Below, piece after piece: positions 6,463-15,269 of a DNA stretch of 64,000 nucleotides; position 1 is the stretch's first letter; the number at the start of each line of letters is the position of its first letter. Made by a program: the position numbers and the translations under genes. The DNA comes from Bacteroidaceae bacterium (GTDB lineage: Bacteria > Bacteroidota > Bacteroidia > Bacteroidales > Bacteroidaceae): assembly GCA_017520935.1 (NCBI GenBank), contig JAFXEF010000030.1, forward strand, positions 1-64,000. Reading direction: 5' to 3'. The notes under the pieces are model-generated. The model ran no database searches, was not told where the DNA came from, and saw nothing but the letters and a program-made list of their open reading frames with translations.

Positions 6463-9420
6463 CTACTTTATCACCACTTTCTTCCCATTATTGATGTACA
6501 ATCCCTTGGTGGGTCTGCTATGGCGACGACCCTGCAAGTCATAATATATAGGAGCGGTTCGTTGTCCGTTTATCTCTATTGCCTCTATGCTTGTATTGGG
6601 GTCACGTTCCACAGCAATTTCTACAACTTCATTCTTGAGATGAACCGTGCCTGCGGGAAGTTCCCCTGAGGTCACCATATAACCCTTGGGGATGTATTCC
6701 TCGTAAGAGGGATATGCACTGCCAGCCGGCAGACGGAACTCCTTCTTACCCACGATGATGCCTCGGAAATAGAACTGATAGGTCAGTATGCCGCTTTCAC
6801 CCTCCTCCAACTCGTTATTGACAGGTGTCTCCATAAGCCAGAAAGAGGCCCCATTGCTACTGCCATGGGCGAAGAGTCGCGTCTTGGTAGTGTTGTTCAC
6901 GTTGTTGTTTATGGCATTGCCAGAGATGCTGTTGTAGCAGATAGCCACATATCCGGGAAACGTAGAGGTATCGAAGTCCCATTCGGTCTTGTTGGTGCTC
7001 AGCTCAACCATGGTGCCGCTGTTGCCGCTGGCTGCATAAAGATACTTACCGCTCACGTTACTGCGGATGTAGAACTTGCCGTCCGTAGGTGCAGCCTCCA
7101 GAGTCCATTGCGTGCATGCACTGCCCTGACCATTCAAGGTACCATTGTCATCGGAAAGGCACTGCCCACGGTCGGCACTCTTGTTGGTGAAGGTGACGAC
7201 GCTGCCATCGGTGATGGTGGAGGCCGGTGCCTGACGTGGTACGTAGTCGTCCATCCAATGGCGTGCATAGATGTATTCGCCAAGGTCAAGCATTTCGGCA
7301 TCGATGGTCATGCGACGTACGAAACTCCGCCAATCCTTTTTCTCCTGTGGTGTCCAGCCAGCCTCAGCCACACACATGAATCGGGGTAAAGCCAGATATT
7401 CCAGGTACTCGTTACTGCTGACGTGCTCTGTCCAGAAGGTTGCCTGCACGCCCATGTAGTACTTGGCCTGTTCCTCGCTGACATTGCTTGGCACAGGCAC
7501 ATAGTTGTATGTGGCAGACACGAAGTCGTTGCCCGAGCCCGCTGCAGTAGGTTCGCCATAGTCGTTGCTCTGCTTGCGGTTGATGTAGTAGCAGCCACTC
7601 CCCCACTCCGTGATGATGGCATTCAGCCCCAATGAGGCGGCTTTGGCCGCACCGCTCTGACACGGGTTCCAGCACATGATGGTAGCACCGGACTGCCTCA
7701 TCATATCAAGGTCGGCACCACTCTCCGTGATGCTTTCATTCCAGCAGAACATCTTCTTGCCCAAGGAGGCGAGATGTGCATTTATCTCACGGATGAACTC
7801 AGTCTGTAAAGCACGGTAGCTGCTCTTGCCCAGCTGCTTGAGCTTCTCCTGACAAAGAGCGTTCGACTCCCACTGAGTGGTGGGGCATTCGTCGCCACCG
7901 ATATGGAAATAGGGATAGGGGAAGATGTCGCACAGTTCGGTGATGATGTTCTTGGCAAACTGCACAGCCTCGGGGTCGGCCACGTTGAGCACATCTGAGC
8001 TGATACCTCCATTAATCCACACTTCCGGTGCATAAGAAGGGTGACAGCTGTATTGGGGATAGGCCGCCAGTGCAGCCACAAAGTGACCGGGCATATCCAC
8101 CTCGGGTAACACATCGATATGGCGCTCGGCAGCATAACGGACCACATCCCTCATCTCCTCCTGCGTATAGTAGAACGGACCATACTTGCGACCCGTCTGG
8201 GCACCTTCGCCAGTCCAGTATACTTGGCCATTCTCCTCAATGCGTGTAATGGGAGTGTCGTAGCTACTCCTGCGCTCGGCACCTATAGTGGTGAGCAGGG
8301 GGTATTGCTTTATCTCAGCACGCCATCCCTGGTCGTCGGTCAAGTGCCAGTGGAAGACATTCATCTTATAGATGGCCATCAGGTCTATCATCTTCTTCAC
8401 CTGTTCGATGGTAAAGAAATGACGGCTCACATCGAGCATGAAGCCACGGTATGCGAAGCGTGGCTCGTCCTCGATGCGCGACACGGGAAGGGCGTACACC
8501 GTGCTCCCGTTTCCCCTCTTGCCTAATATCACGTTGGGAGGCAACAGGCGCATAAAGCTTTGCATAGCATAGTATACGCCATCTGCCGTGGAGGCCTGTA
8601 TGCTGACGCCTCCTTCGGTAATATCCATCACGTATCCCTCTGGAGCGAGTTCTGCATTCTCCTCAATCATAATATCGGCCTGACCATCAGAGGCCTTGCA
8701 GTCGAGTCCCGTAGCTTCGTTTATCGTGGTGATGAGGCGTACCACATCGGCCAACACCTGGCTCTGCTCGTCACTATTAGTGAACTTGCCTACGGCAATG
8801 GTAAAGCCTTCATTCAGTACAAACTCGCCCTCGCCCACGGTTGCTGTCTTAGGAGCCGGTATCAAACTGAGCGACTTCACCTCCTGGGTCTGCATATTCT
8901 CCACGGTATACATCTTCAGTCGGCGCGATCCGTTGGGCGTAGTCGTTCCTACCCAAGTAGTAGGATTGGCACCGTTTGCTGTCATATCTATAGCCTGGCC
9001 ATTGGCATTAAGTATCGTCAGGTAACCGTCGGAACCGAAATGTATAGCACTTGCCTGCTCCACAAATGAGGTCTTGATGGCGCTACCGTTACTGGTACCG
9101 AGGTTCATATTCTTGCCGGTGGCAGCATTGACTATTACCCACTCGCTGCCGCTGGCTTTAAGAGTCCAAATATGTGCACCCACAGACTCACCTTCCGTCG
9201 GGAACGAGGCACTACCCTTCACCTGCCCACCGTTGTCGTAGAGGTAATACTCTCTTGATCCTTGGTCTATTCCTGAAATGATATAGTAAGTGTCAGCTTG
9301 TACTGAACCCTTCACTTGATTTCCTTTTGTGGCAGACAACTGCTCTGTTATAAGCACATCGGCAGCAAGGGGAAGAGCCATTGTCAAAAATAACGAAACG
9401 AACGCAAACAGTTTTCTCAT
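6463..9420 (-). CDS. Secreted GH20 beta-N-acetylhexosaminidase, multidomain
   Basis: The enzyme removes terminal N-acetylhexosamine (GlcNAc or GalNAc) from host or dietary glycans outside the cell. After a signal peptide (about 1-20) comes a ricin-like beta domain (about 25-175), then the GH20b fold ('LIPAPKTATVGEGEF'), then the catalytic barrel starting 'PRFAYRGFMLDVSRHFF' with 'FHWHLTDDQGWRAEI'. The catalytic Asp-Glu pair sits in 'HIGGDECP' near residue 510. A second ricin-like module follows the barrel. The last 35 residues (DLQGRR...GLYINNGKKVVIK) form a conserved tail that resembles type IX secretion sorting domains. The 985 aa length is long for the family because of the added carbohydrate-binding modules. 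It is a single-gene unit with its own promoter at 9459-9490. Confidence 0.93.
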   Translation of the reverse strand: MRKLFAFVSLFLTMALPLAADVLITEQLSATKGNQVKGSVQADTYYIISGIDQGSREYYLYDNGGQVKGSASFPTEGESVGAHIWTLKASGSEWVIVNAATGKNMNLGTSNGSAIKTSFVEQASAIHFGSDGYLTILNANGQAIDMTANGANPTTWVGTTTPNGSRRLKMYTVENMQTQEVKSLSLIPAPKTATVGEGEFVLNEGFTIAVGKFTNSDEQSQVLADVVRLITTINEATGLDCKASDGQADIMIEENAELAPEGYVMDITEGGVSIQASTADGVYYAMQSFMRLLPPNVILGKRGNGSTVYALPVSRIEDEPRFAYRGFMLDVSRHFFTIEQVKKMIDLMAIYKMNVFHWHLTDDQGWRAEIKQYPLLTTIGAERRSSYDTPITRIEENGQVYWTGEGAQTGRKYGPFYYTQEEMRDVVRYAAERHIDVLPEVDMPGHFVAALAAYPQYSCHPSYAPEVWINGGISSDVLNVADPEAVQFAKNIITELCDIFPYPYFHIGGDECPTTQWESNALCQEKLKQLGKSSYRALQTEFIREINAHLASLGKKMFCWNESITESGADLDMMRQSGATIMCWNPCQSGAAKAASLGLNAIITEWGSGCYYINRKQSNDYGEPTAAGSGNDFVSATYNYVPVPSNVSEEQAKYYMGVQATFWTEHVSSNEYLEYLALPRFMCVAEAGWTPQEKKDWRSFVRRMTIDAEMLDLGEYIYARHWMDDYVPRQAPASTITDGSVVTFTNKSADRGQCLSDDNGTLNGQGSACTQWTLEAAPTDGKFYIRSNVSGKYLYAASGNSGTMVELSTNKTEWDFDTSTFPGYVAICYNSISGNAINNNVNNTTKTRLFAHGSSNGASFWLMETPVNNELEEGESGILTYQFYFRGIIVGKKEFRLPAGSAYPSYEEYIPKGYMVTSGELPAGTVHLKNEVVEIAVERDPNTSIEAIEINGQRTAPIYYDLQGRRHSRPTKGLYINNGKKVVIK

Positions 9421-9458
9421 AGTATTATTCTTATATGTTATTATAATTTAACAATGCG

Positions 9459-9490
9459 CAAATATACTGAATGTTCAGTAATATGGCAAA
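9459..9490 (-). promoter_or_regulatory. Promoter of the GH20 gene
   Basis: Minus strand TTTG (9490-9487), 20 bases, TATATTTG (9466-9459), 39 bases before the ATG. Confidence 0.75.
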
Positions 9491-9552
9491 ATATTTCCCG
9501 AAAAAAGCCAAAAGCGGTACAAAAACAGAGTTCAAACAACACTGCCCTCTAC

Positions 9553-9647
9553 AGGTCTTGTTTCGAAAGACCTACAGGTGATAATAATAAAGACCTATAG
9601 ATGATAAATTTTAAGACCTATAGATGCCTAAATTTGCCACCTGTAGG
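9553..9647. repeat. AAGACCTA repeats, period 23 bp, inside an inverted repeat
   Basis: AAGACCTAyAGrTG occurs at 9567, 9590 and 9613, exactly 23 bp apart. CCTACAGGTG at 9571-9580 is matched by its inverse at 9638-9647, and AGGTCTT at 9553-9559 pairs with 9567-9573. So the array can fold back on itself. Confidence 0.7.
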
Positions 9648-9722
9648 AGGCCTTAACTTAAGTATGCTGAAGAAGCCGCTACTGATGTCTAATTTCGGTC
9701 ATTACTCTGATGACCGACTCTC

Positions 9723-9837
9723 GCCATCACTTATGACCGATGCTTGCCGTCACTTATGACCGACGCTTGCCGTCACTTATGACCGATGCTTGCCGTCACT
9801 TATGACCGATGCTTGCCGTCACTTATGACCGATGCTA
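9723..9837. repeat. Five tandem 23-bp repeats
   Basis: Unit GCCGTCACTTATGACCGATG plus CTT is repeated at 9723, 9746, 9769, 9792 and 9815 with at most two changes per copy. A degenerate sixth copy lies at about 9697-9722. There are no spacers, so it is not CRISPR. Confidence 0.85.
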
Positions 9838-9902
9838 TTCTTAGTGTTTGGAGGAATCTACTCCCCAGCTCTTTCTACGGTCACAAATCAACGGTGCAGG
9901 AC

Positions 9903-9940
9903 GGGGAAAATCCCTAAAGTTTTAGGGGAAAATCCCTAAA
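9903..9940. repeat. Two direct repeats of period 22 bp
   Basis: GGGGAAAATCCCTAAA at 9903-9918 and 9925-9940. Together with the two arrays to the left it fills the 9491-10052 spacer, which contains no gene. Confidence 0.65.
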
Positions 9941-10052
9941 AGGTATAATGGCTCTTGCATGATACTAATGCAATGAGTACCTTTGCTTCGTCGGACATGT
10001 CAAGATTGGCAACAAGACTTAATGAGCATAATATAAAATAAAAGGATTGATT

Positions 10053-10673
10053 ATGAAAAAGTTTTTTACGATTTGCACCCTTATGGCCGCTACGGTGGTC
10101 GGCCTTACTTTCACCGCTTGTGACGAAGAAGAAGAGCTGTATCCTCCTACGGATACAGATTATACGGCAACAATAGTAATCAAGGAAGCAACGCTGAAGC
10201 ACGAAGCCCATATCATAGAATATACCCCTGAGCGATGGCATACAAGGAGTAACGTGGTAATCTACGAAGACTATAACTACAAATACACGTTAGCGCTCGG
10301 TCGAGGCAGATTGTTAATGCTTATGTATACTCGTCATGCTGGTCGGTGGAGCGATGCAGGGCAATACGAAGTATTGGAGACTCCTGATACCTGCTATGTG
10401 TTCCCCTATCTGGAACAATTGGATAAGGTGAGAAGCATCTCCGACATTACTGAATACCCCGAATGCTATTGCGATATGGTAATAGACAATTACTATTCGT
10501 GGGTGGAATACATTCCTCACTACACAGCTGAGGTGCAGCCAAAGTGCGGATACAGAGGCTATATCGCAACGGAGGATGGCGAACTGAAATACATCCGTCT
10601 GCACGTCACAGACTATACGCTGGACGAAGAGGGCACGCTGGCTACAGCTACTGTGAGGTATCAGCTCTATTGA
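10053..10673 (+). CDS. Lipoprotein of unknown function
   Basis: The 206-residue protein has a lipoprotein signal peptide with lipobox LTFTAC, so the mature protein starts at Cys 23 or so and is probably anchored in the outer membrane. A run of acidic residues (DEEEEL) follows the cysteine, as in many surface-exposed Bacteroidales lipoproteins. The rest is rich in aromatic residues and beta-prone. The ATG at 10053 is preceded by AAAAGGA at 10040-10046. The TTG at 10047 is less likely. The first 35 bases around the start are almost the same as at the next gene (10715), so the two genes share a duplicated leader although the mature proteins are unrelated. Confidence 0.75.
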   Translation: MKKFFTICTLMAATVVGLTFTACDEEEELYPPTDTDYTATIVIKEATLKHEAHIIEYTPERWHTRSNVVIYEDYNYKYTLALGRGRLLMLMYTRHAGRWSDAGQYEVLETPDTCYVFPYLEQLDKVRSISDITEYPECYCDMVIDNYYSWVEYIPHYTAEVQPKCGYRGYIATEDGELKYIRLHVTDYTLDEEGTLATATVRYQLY

Positions 10674-10714
10674 TTGGAACAGTATACTAAGTATTAAGAT
10701 AATAAAGATTGATT

Positions 10715-11083
10715 ATGAGAAAGTTTTTTACTATTTGTGCTATTGCCGCAGCCACCCTCTCTCTTACGGGTTGCGCTGGTGTGGCAACTATGGCTTCAAG
10801 CAACCACAACCTCACACAAACTCACGTGGTGTTGTCTGATGACAATTTCAAAGTGGTGGGTCACGCTTATGGTGAAGCCACGGCGACTTATATCTGTGGT
10901 ATAGGTGGGTTGAGCAAGAAGGCGTTGTATAGCAATGCTATCGATGAGATGGCGAAAAATGCCAACCTTCGCGGTTCGCAGACACTGACCAACACGACCG
11001 TGCACTACTCGGTACAGATGTTCACACCATTCTATGTGAAGACCACGTGTTGTGCTACGGCCAACATCGTAGAGTTCAAGTAA
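10715..11083 (+). CDS. Small lipoprotein (DUF6567-like)
   Basis: A 122-residue lipoprotein with lipobox SLTGCAG. The mature part contains 'GHAYGEATATYICGIGGLSKKALYSNAIDEM', a pattern I associate with small Bacteroidales lipoproteins of the DUF6567 type, whose function is not known. It ends in 'ATANIVEF'. It lies 41 bp behind the previous lipoprotein gene and is probably cotranscribed. The ATG at 10715 is used because it aligns with the start of the first gene. The coding end converges on the decayed glycoside hydrolase, with an 8-bp stem TGATAGGA/TCCTATCA (11108-11115 with 11136-11143) between the two stop codons. Confidence 0.7.
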   Translation: MRKFFTICAIAAATLSLTGCAGVATMASSNHNLTQTHVVLSDDNFKVVGHAYGEATATYICGIGGLSKKALYSNAIDEMAKNANLRGSQTLTNTTVHYSVQMFTPFYVKTTCCATANIVEFK

Positions 11084-11118
11084 ATCTTCTTGCTCGAAGA
11101 GGTCTACTGATAGGATGG

Positions 11119-12713
11119 TCAATAAACTCTCCGAGTCCTATCATCTGATAGATTTATATGATTCGTCCCTTCGTTTATCCGATACTCCACACCGTTCACT
11201 ACGAGGGTGTATGGGGCGGTGGATTCGGCTATTATGGTATTTCCCTCACAAATGAGCGTAGTGGTGATGTTGCCGAAGCGGAGGTTGCGAATGCCGTGCC
11301 GGGAGATGTTGTCTGTGCGCCATACGATACGGTTGGTGCTGCCGTCGACACTGATGCCTATGATATTTTCTACAAACATGGAGATAGGTATCAGTCCGCT
11401 CCATCCCACAAAGTCGGGCTTCACCATATAGATACCTGTCTCATTCGTGGCAGGCATATACATATCGGGCGAATAGAGTTCCAGATGGTACCCGTAGACT
11501 GATACACCTTGCACATCGTCTGCATATTCTTTCGAGCGATGACTTCAGCCAGTTCTGCATGGCCATGACGCTCAAGTCCCTTCACCGTCATATAGGTGGT
11601 GGGTGCCCATACACCGCCTCGCCAATAGCATCCGCAGCGATCGTAGTAGGGCTGGTTGGCAGCCAATGATGGAAGAGGGAGGAGACGCCAGAAGAGGTTC
11701 GGATCCGGTATGGCCTCAGTCATACGCTCCACCTGCTCGGGCGAGGCGATATCGGCAAGGATGGGCCAAAAGGCTGCAGTGGTAATCCACGGAGTGCGCA
11801 CGGAGTTAGGGTCTACATCATGGTACAAGCCGGTGCTGTCGCTCCACATATAATGGTTGATGCATGTGCCCAATTCGTTTGCCTTCTTGGTATATGCCTT
11901 TGCTTTCCTTTTATGTCCGAGGATACGGCATATCTCGGCCAGGTTATCGTAGCACATCTTTATCTGTGATGACATATCGACCCATCCCATAGGACTTGTC
12001 GAGGAGTGTATATCGCCGTTTGCCGAAGGGCGCCCCATATCACGGGGTGTATTGTCCATACCGCTGGCCTGTCCGTTCGACCAGTATAGTCCGTGCTCCG
12101 TACCCACAGCCTTGCGATGCTGCTCTACCCACTCGATATACTTCTCTATGGGGAGCAATACCCTTGCAAGCCGTGCCGTATCGTTCGAGAATCGGAAGTA
12201 CTCCATCTCTGCCCAACTGAATAGAGGCGGATTGATGGTGCGTGCATAGTTGTCGCCCAAGCCCCAATGATGGTCGGCACCATCGGCCTCGTTGATGACA
12301 CGGCATATCATCCCATCCTCATGCTGGCGAGCATAGAAGTTGTCGTGCGACTCGATGAAAGGGAACAAATGGTGAGCATAGCGGCCAAACATAGCCATGA
12401 AGTGTGTGTCCCACTGAAATATCTGTGGCGACAGACCCTCGTCAATCCAGTTGGCCACGAGTGGCGACCCTTCGGGCGGAGACTGCAGGTTTGAAAAAGC
12501 TATCTCCCACGCCTTCCAATACAGTTCTACCCACTCGGGGTTCTCGTCCCAGATTGGTGAGGGAAGGTCACCCCTCACCTCTTCAAAGCGAGGGAGCACA
12601 CTCGGTGTATATGCAGCCCTATGGAAATAGATGCCACGCTGCTCATCCGATGCAGCATAGGCATCAGTACAAATGAGCATTGCCAGCAGAAGTGACAGAG
12701 AAAGGTTTTTCAT
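11119..12713 (-). pseudogene. MGH1-like (GH63/GH37-like) glycoside hydrolase, frameshifted
   Basis: The upstream part (12713 down to about 11482) reads as an (alpha/alpha)6-barrel sugar hydrolase with a signal peptide (MKNLSLSLLLAMLICTDAYA) and motifs 'QIFQWDTHFMAMFGRYA', 'YWSNGQASGMDNTPRDMG' and 'GCYWRGGVWAPTTYM'. At 'TGTIW' it leaves the frame. The frame from 11480 to 11119 continues with 'ELYSPDMYMPATNETGIYMVKPDFVGW', exactly what the family has next. One G is missing at about 11481 (TGGAACTC where TGGGAACTC is expected). Joined, the enzyme would have about 530 residues and end with a small beta domain 'APYTLVVNGVEYRINEG'. A tail like this recurs as a remnant at 42069. The likely substrate is an alpha-linked glycan. 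It could be a true inactivation or a sequence error. Confidence 0.8.
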
Positions 12714-12816
12714 ACACATGCGTATTTTCACACTTGAACAGACAATCTAATAATTGCACAAAAAACAAAGAAGCCAAACATCTTAATCATAGATATTTAG
12801 CTTCTCCTCTTTGTCG

Positions 12817-12890
12817 TGGGCCATCTAGGGCTTGAACCTAGGACCTCCAGATTATGAGTCTGTTGCTCTAACCAACTGAGCTAAAAGCCC
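12817..12890 (-). tRNA. tRNA with anticodon CAT (Met or Ile2)
   Basis: The minus strand folds into a 74-nt cloverleaf: acceptor GGGCTTT/ATGGCCC (one mismatch), D-loop AGCTCAGTTGGTTAGAG, anticodon loop CTCATAA on a CAGA/TCTG stem, T-loop GTTCAAGC. CAT serves elongator Met or, after lysidine modification, Ile. The sequence does not decide between them. No CCA is encoded. Confidence 0.9.
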
Positions 12891-13203
12891 GACACAATGA
12901 TGAGGTTGTCCTCAATTGCAAATGCAAATGTACGCGCTTTATTTGAAACAACCAAGAAAATAGGTAAAAAAAGGGTTAAAACTTCCTTTTTTTTGTTGTA
13001 TTTGCGAAGAGAAAGGTCGTTTATTGGTAGGTTTGTTGTACTTTTGCAACCAATAAATGTTAGTGGATTAAGAAAGAACCTTGCCCAAAAGGGTATCAAA
13101 TAAACTGAAAAGTCTATAGAAAACAGGTCTGCGGTAGAATCCAAACAAGCTCTTATAGTTCCGATGCGAGGTCGGAAGAATAGTGACGATATAGCATGAG
13201 AAA
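12891..13203. other. Intergenic spacer with one possible promoter
   Basis: No gene is seen. TACTTTTG at 13039-13046 (+) is a possible -7 box for the glycosyltransferase at 13204. It would give a 150-base leader. Confidence 0.3.
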
Positions 13204-14346
13204 ATGAAAGTATTGATTGTATGTAACAATGCCTATATGCGGGGAAATGGCATTTGTACGGCCGTACTGGCATTGTGTAGAAGGCTGAAGGAGAGTGGCA
13301 TAGAAGCCCGCCTTATGGCTTGCGAGAATCCTGACCCGTCGGGGCCACAACCTGAATATCCGTTGAAGCACTTCAAGTTTCCTTTCTTCGAGCCGTTGAT
13401 ATATGCCAATGGTTTCCGTTACGCCACATTCAGCAGGCATACAGCCACGGAGGCTATCGGGTGGGCCGATGTAGTGCATCTCTGCGAGGGATTCCCCCTG
13501 GAGGCGATGACCGTGAAGCTGGCACGTAAGATGGGCAAACCGTGTGTAGGCACATATCACCTCTTTACCGAAAATATCATGGCCAACTTAGGGATGCGCA
13601 AGGCAAGATTGCTCAACTATCTTGTGACGCTGTGGTGGAGGAAGTCGGTGTATGACCGTTGCACCCACGTGCATTGTCCCACCGAGACGGTCAAGCAATA
13701 TTTGCTTGAGAATGACTTCGCGGCCAAGATGTGCGTAATTACCAATGGTCTGGACATCCCTGAAAAGATTGCACCTGCCGAGGCTCCGCAAGAAGCCCCC
13801 TTCGTGGTGCTCTGCATCGGGCGGCTCTCTTACGAGAAGTCGCAAGACACGCTTTTGGAGGCTATGAAGTATTCGAAGTATGCTGACAAGATACAGCTTC
13901 ACTTTGCCGGTAAGGGTCCCTATCAGAAGAAATATGAGAAGATGGCCGCAAAGTTGGTCAAGGACAATGTGCTGCGCCACCAGCCCCACTTTGGGTTCTA
14001 CAATGCCGAACAGCTGAAGACACTGAGCCGGAGCGCATACCTGTATATACATTGCGCTTGGGTAGAGGTGGAGGGACTCTCCTGTGCCGAAGCCATCATG
14101 GAAGGAGTAGTTCCCGTGATTGCCGAGGGAAAGCTTACCGCCACTTCCCAGTTTGCCCTTGACGAACACAGCTTGTTTCCAGAGCGTGACGCACGTGCCC
14201 TTGCCGAGCGCATTGACTGGTGGATTGAGCACCCTGCCGAACGCAAAGCTATGGGACCGAAGTATGCTGAGTCGGTAAAGAAATATAATGCCCAGGAGGC
14301 TACTGACCAGATAATTCAGATGTACAAAGACAGTATCGGGAAATGA
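13204..14346 (+). CDS. GT4-type glycosyltransferase
   Basis: The 380-residue GT-B enzyme transfers a sugar from a nucleotide donor, probably to a lipid or glycan acceptor at the cytoplasmic face of the membrane. The N-terminal Rossmann domain has 'NNAYMRGNGICTAVLALCRRL' and 'GTYHLFTENI'. The C-terminal domain begins near 'VVLCIGRLSYEKSQDTLLEAM' and carries the donor-binding motif 'VEVEGLSCAEAIMEGVVPVI'. The start is 'MKVLIVCNN'. The gene overlaps the following esterase gene by 4 bases (ATGA), so the two are translationally coupled and the pair may assemble and trim the same glycan or glycolipid. The donor and acceptor cannot be read from the sequence. Confidence 0.88.
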   Translation: MKVLIVCNNAYMRGNGICTAVLALCRRLKESGIEARLMACENPDPSGPQPEYPLKHFKFPFFEPLIYANGFRYATFSRHTATEAIGWADVVHLCEGFPLEAMTVKLARKMGKPCVGTYHLFTENIMANLGMRKARLLNYLVTLWWRKSVYDRCTHVHCPTETVKQYLLENDFAAKMCVITNGLDIPEKIAPAEAPQEAPFVVLCIGRLSYEKSQDTLLEAMKYSKYADKIQLHFAGKGPYQKKYEKMAAKLVKDNVLRHQPHFGFYNAEQLKTLSRSAYLYIHCAWVEVEGLSCAEAIMEGVVPVIAEGKLTATSQFALDEHSLFPERDARALAERIDWWIEHPAERKAMGPKYAESVKKYNAQEATDQIIQMYKDSIGK

Positions 14347-15224
14347 AAATACGGGAATTCACATACCTGGCCGTGACCATCCTCCTATTGAGCTCCTGCA
14401 CGGTATCACGCCGAGCGGCTGCTATTGCCGAATATCCGAAGATTGATTACAACTGCGAGTATAAGGGCATTCTAGAGGAGTGTGTATACCATTGCTCGGT
14501 CAAAGGTCCCAGCGAACGGCGTATGCTGGTGTATCTGCCGGCCGACTATTACGAGACATCGACACGCTACCCAGTTTTCTACCTGCTACACGGAGCACGA
14601 GGCAATGAGACTTCGTGGATTATGAAAGGTGACCTGCTACAGAATATCGATAGCCTCACGGCCAACGGACTGATGGAGAAAACCATCGTAGTGCTACCCA
14701 ACACCAATCAGCACGACAGTGACCGGGACTATGCCAAGTCGCGAATAAAAGGAGCCATAGAGTCGTTCTTCGAGAATGACGGTAGAGTAGAATATTCGTT
14801 CATCAGCGATGTGGTGGAGGAGGTCGACAGTGCCTACCGCACCATCCCCGAGAAGAGTGCCCGTGCCATAGGAGGCCTGTCGATAGGTGCCCTGCAGTCG
14901 ATACACATTACGGCCAATTATCCCGATGTGTTTGACTATGTGGGGATGTTCTCCCCGATGGTGCATCCACCACTCAAGCCCAGTGAGCACGTATCGTTCT
15001 ATAAGAAATTGAAGCAAAAGCACAAGGTGCAGTTTGCCTCACCCCCACGGCTCTATTGGGTGATGATAGGCAAGACCGATATATTCTACCCTCGCATGCA
15101 AGGCTATTGCCGTTATCTCACCCGCAAAGGCTACAAGCACGAATACTACACCTCGCCCGGCGGACACCAATGGTACAATTGGGAGGAGTACTGCAACATG
15201 TTTATGCAGCGGCTTTGGAAGTAA
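14343..15224 (+). CDS. Esterase-family lipoprotein (alpha/beta hydrolase)
   Basis: A 293-residue hydrolase of the putative esterase (PF00756) type. A short lipoprotein signal 'LAVTILLLSSCTVS' anchors it in the envelope. 'FYLLHGARGNETSW' supplies the oxyanion region, 'GGLSIGALQS' the nucleophile Ser near residue 180, and 'SPGGHQWYNW' the catalytic His near 279. Family members remove acyl groups from sugars or glycolipids, or transfer mycolyl groups. The first option suits the coupled glycosyltransferase gene upstream (ATGA overlap). The substrate is unknown. The gene ends about 45 bp before the convergent MATE gene. Confidence 0.85.
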   Translation: MKIREFTYLAVTILLLSSCTVSRRAAAIAEYPKIDYNCEYKGILEECVYHCSVKGPSERRMLVYLPADYYETSTRYPVFYLLHGARGNETSWIMKGDLLQNIDSLTANGLMEKTIVVLPNTNQHDSDRDYAKSRIKGAIESFFENDGRVEYSFISDVVEEVDSAYRTIPEKSARAIGGLSIGALQSIHITANYPDVFDYVGMFSPMVHPPLKPSEHVSFYKKLKQKHKVQFASPPRLYWVMIGKTDIFYPRMQGYCRYLTRKGYKHEYYTSPGGHQWYNWEEYCNMFMQRLWK

Positions 15225-15269
15225 CATTCTAAAGATACCATGATGCACCTTATCCAGAGGCAGGAAGCA

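Noticed and set aside
6033..6494. 153-codon plus-strand frame behind the XRE gene
   Set aside because: It overlaps the candidate RNA and both hairpins, has no matching codon use and no ribosome binding site.
8560..9069. Plus-strand frame of 169 codons inside the GH20 gene
   Set aside because: It is the mirror of a clearly real gene on the other strand.
9697..9837. CRISPR array
   Set aside because: Repeats are contiguous without 30-40 bp spacers, and there are no cas genes.
13153..13560. 135-codon minus-strand frame over the glycosyltransferase start
   Set aside because: Antisense shadow of a certain gene.
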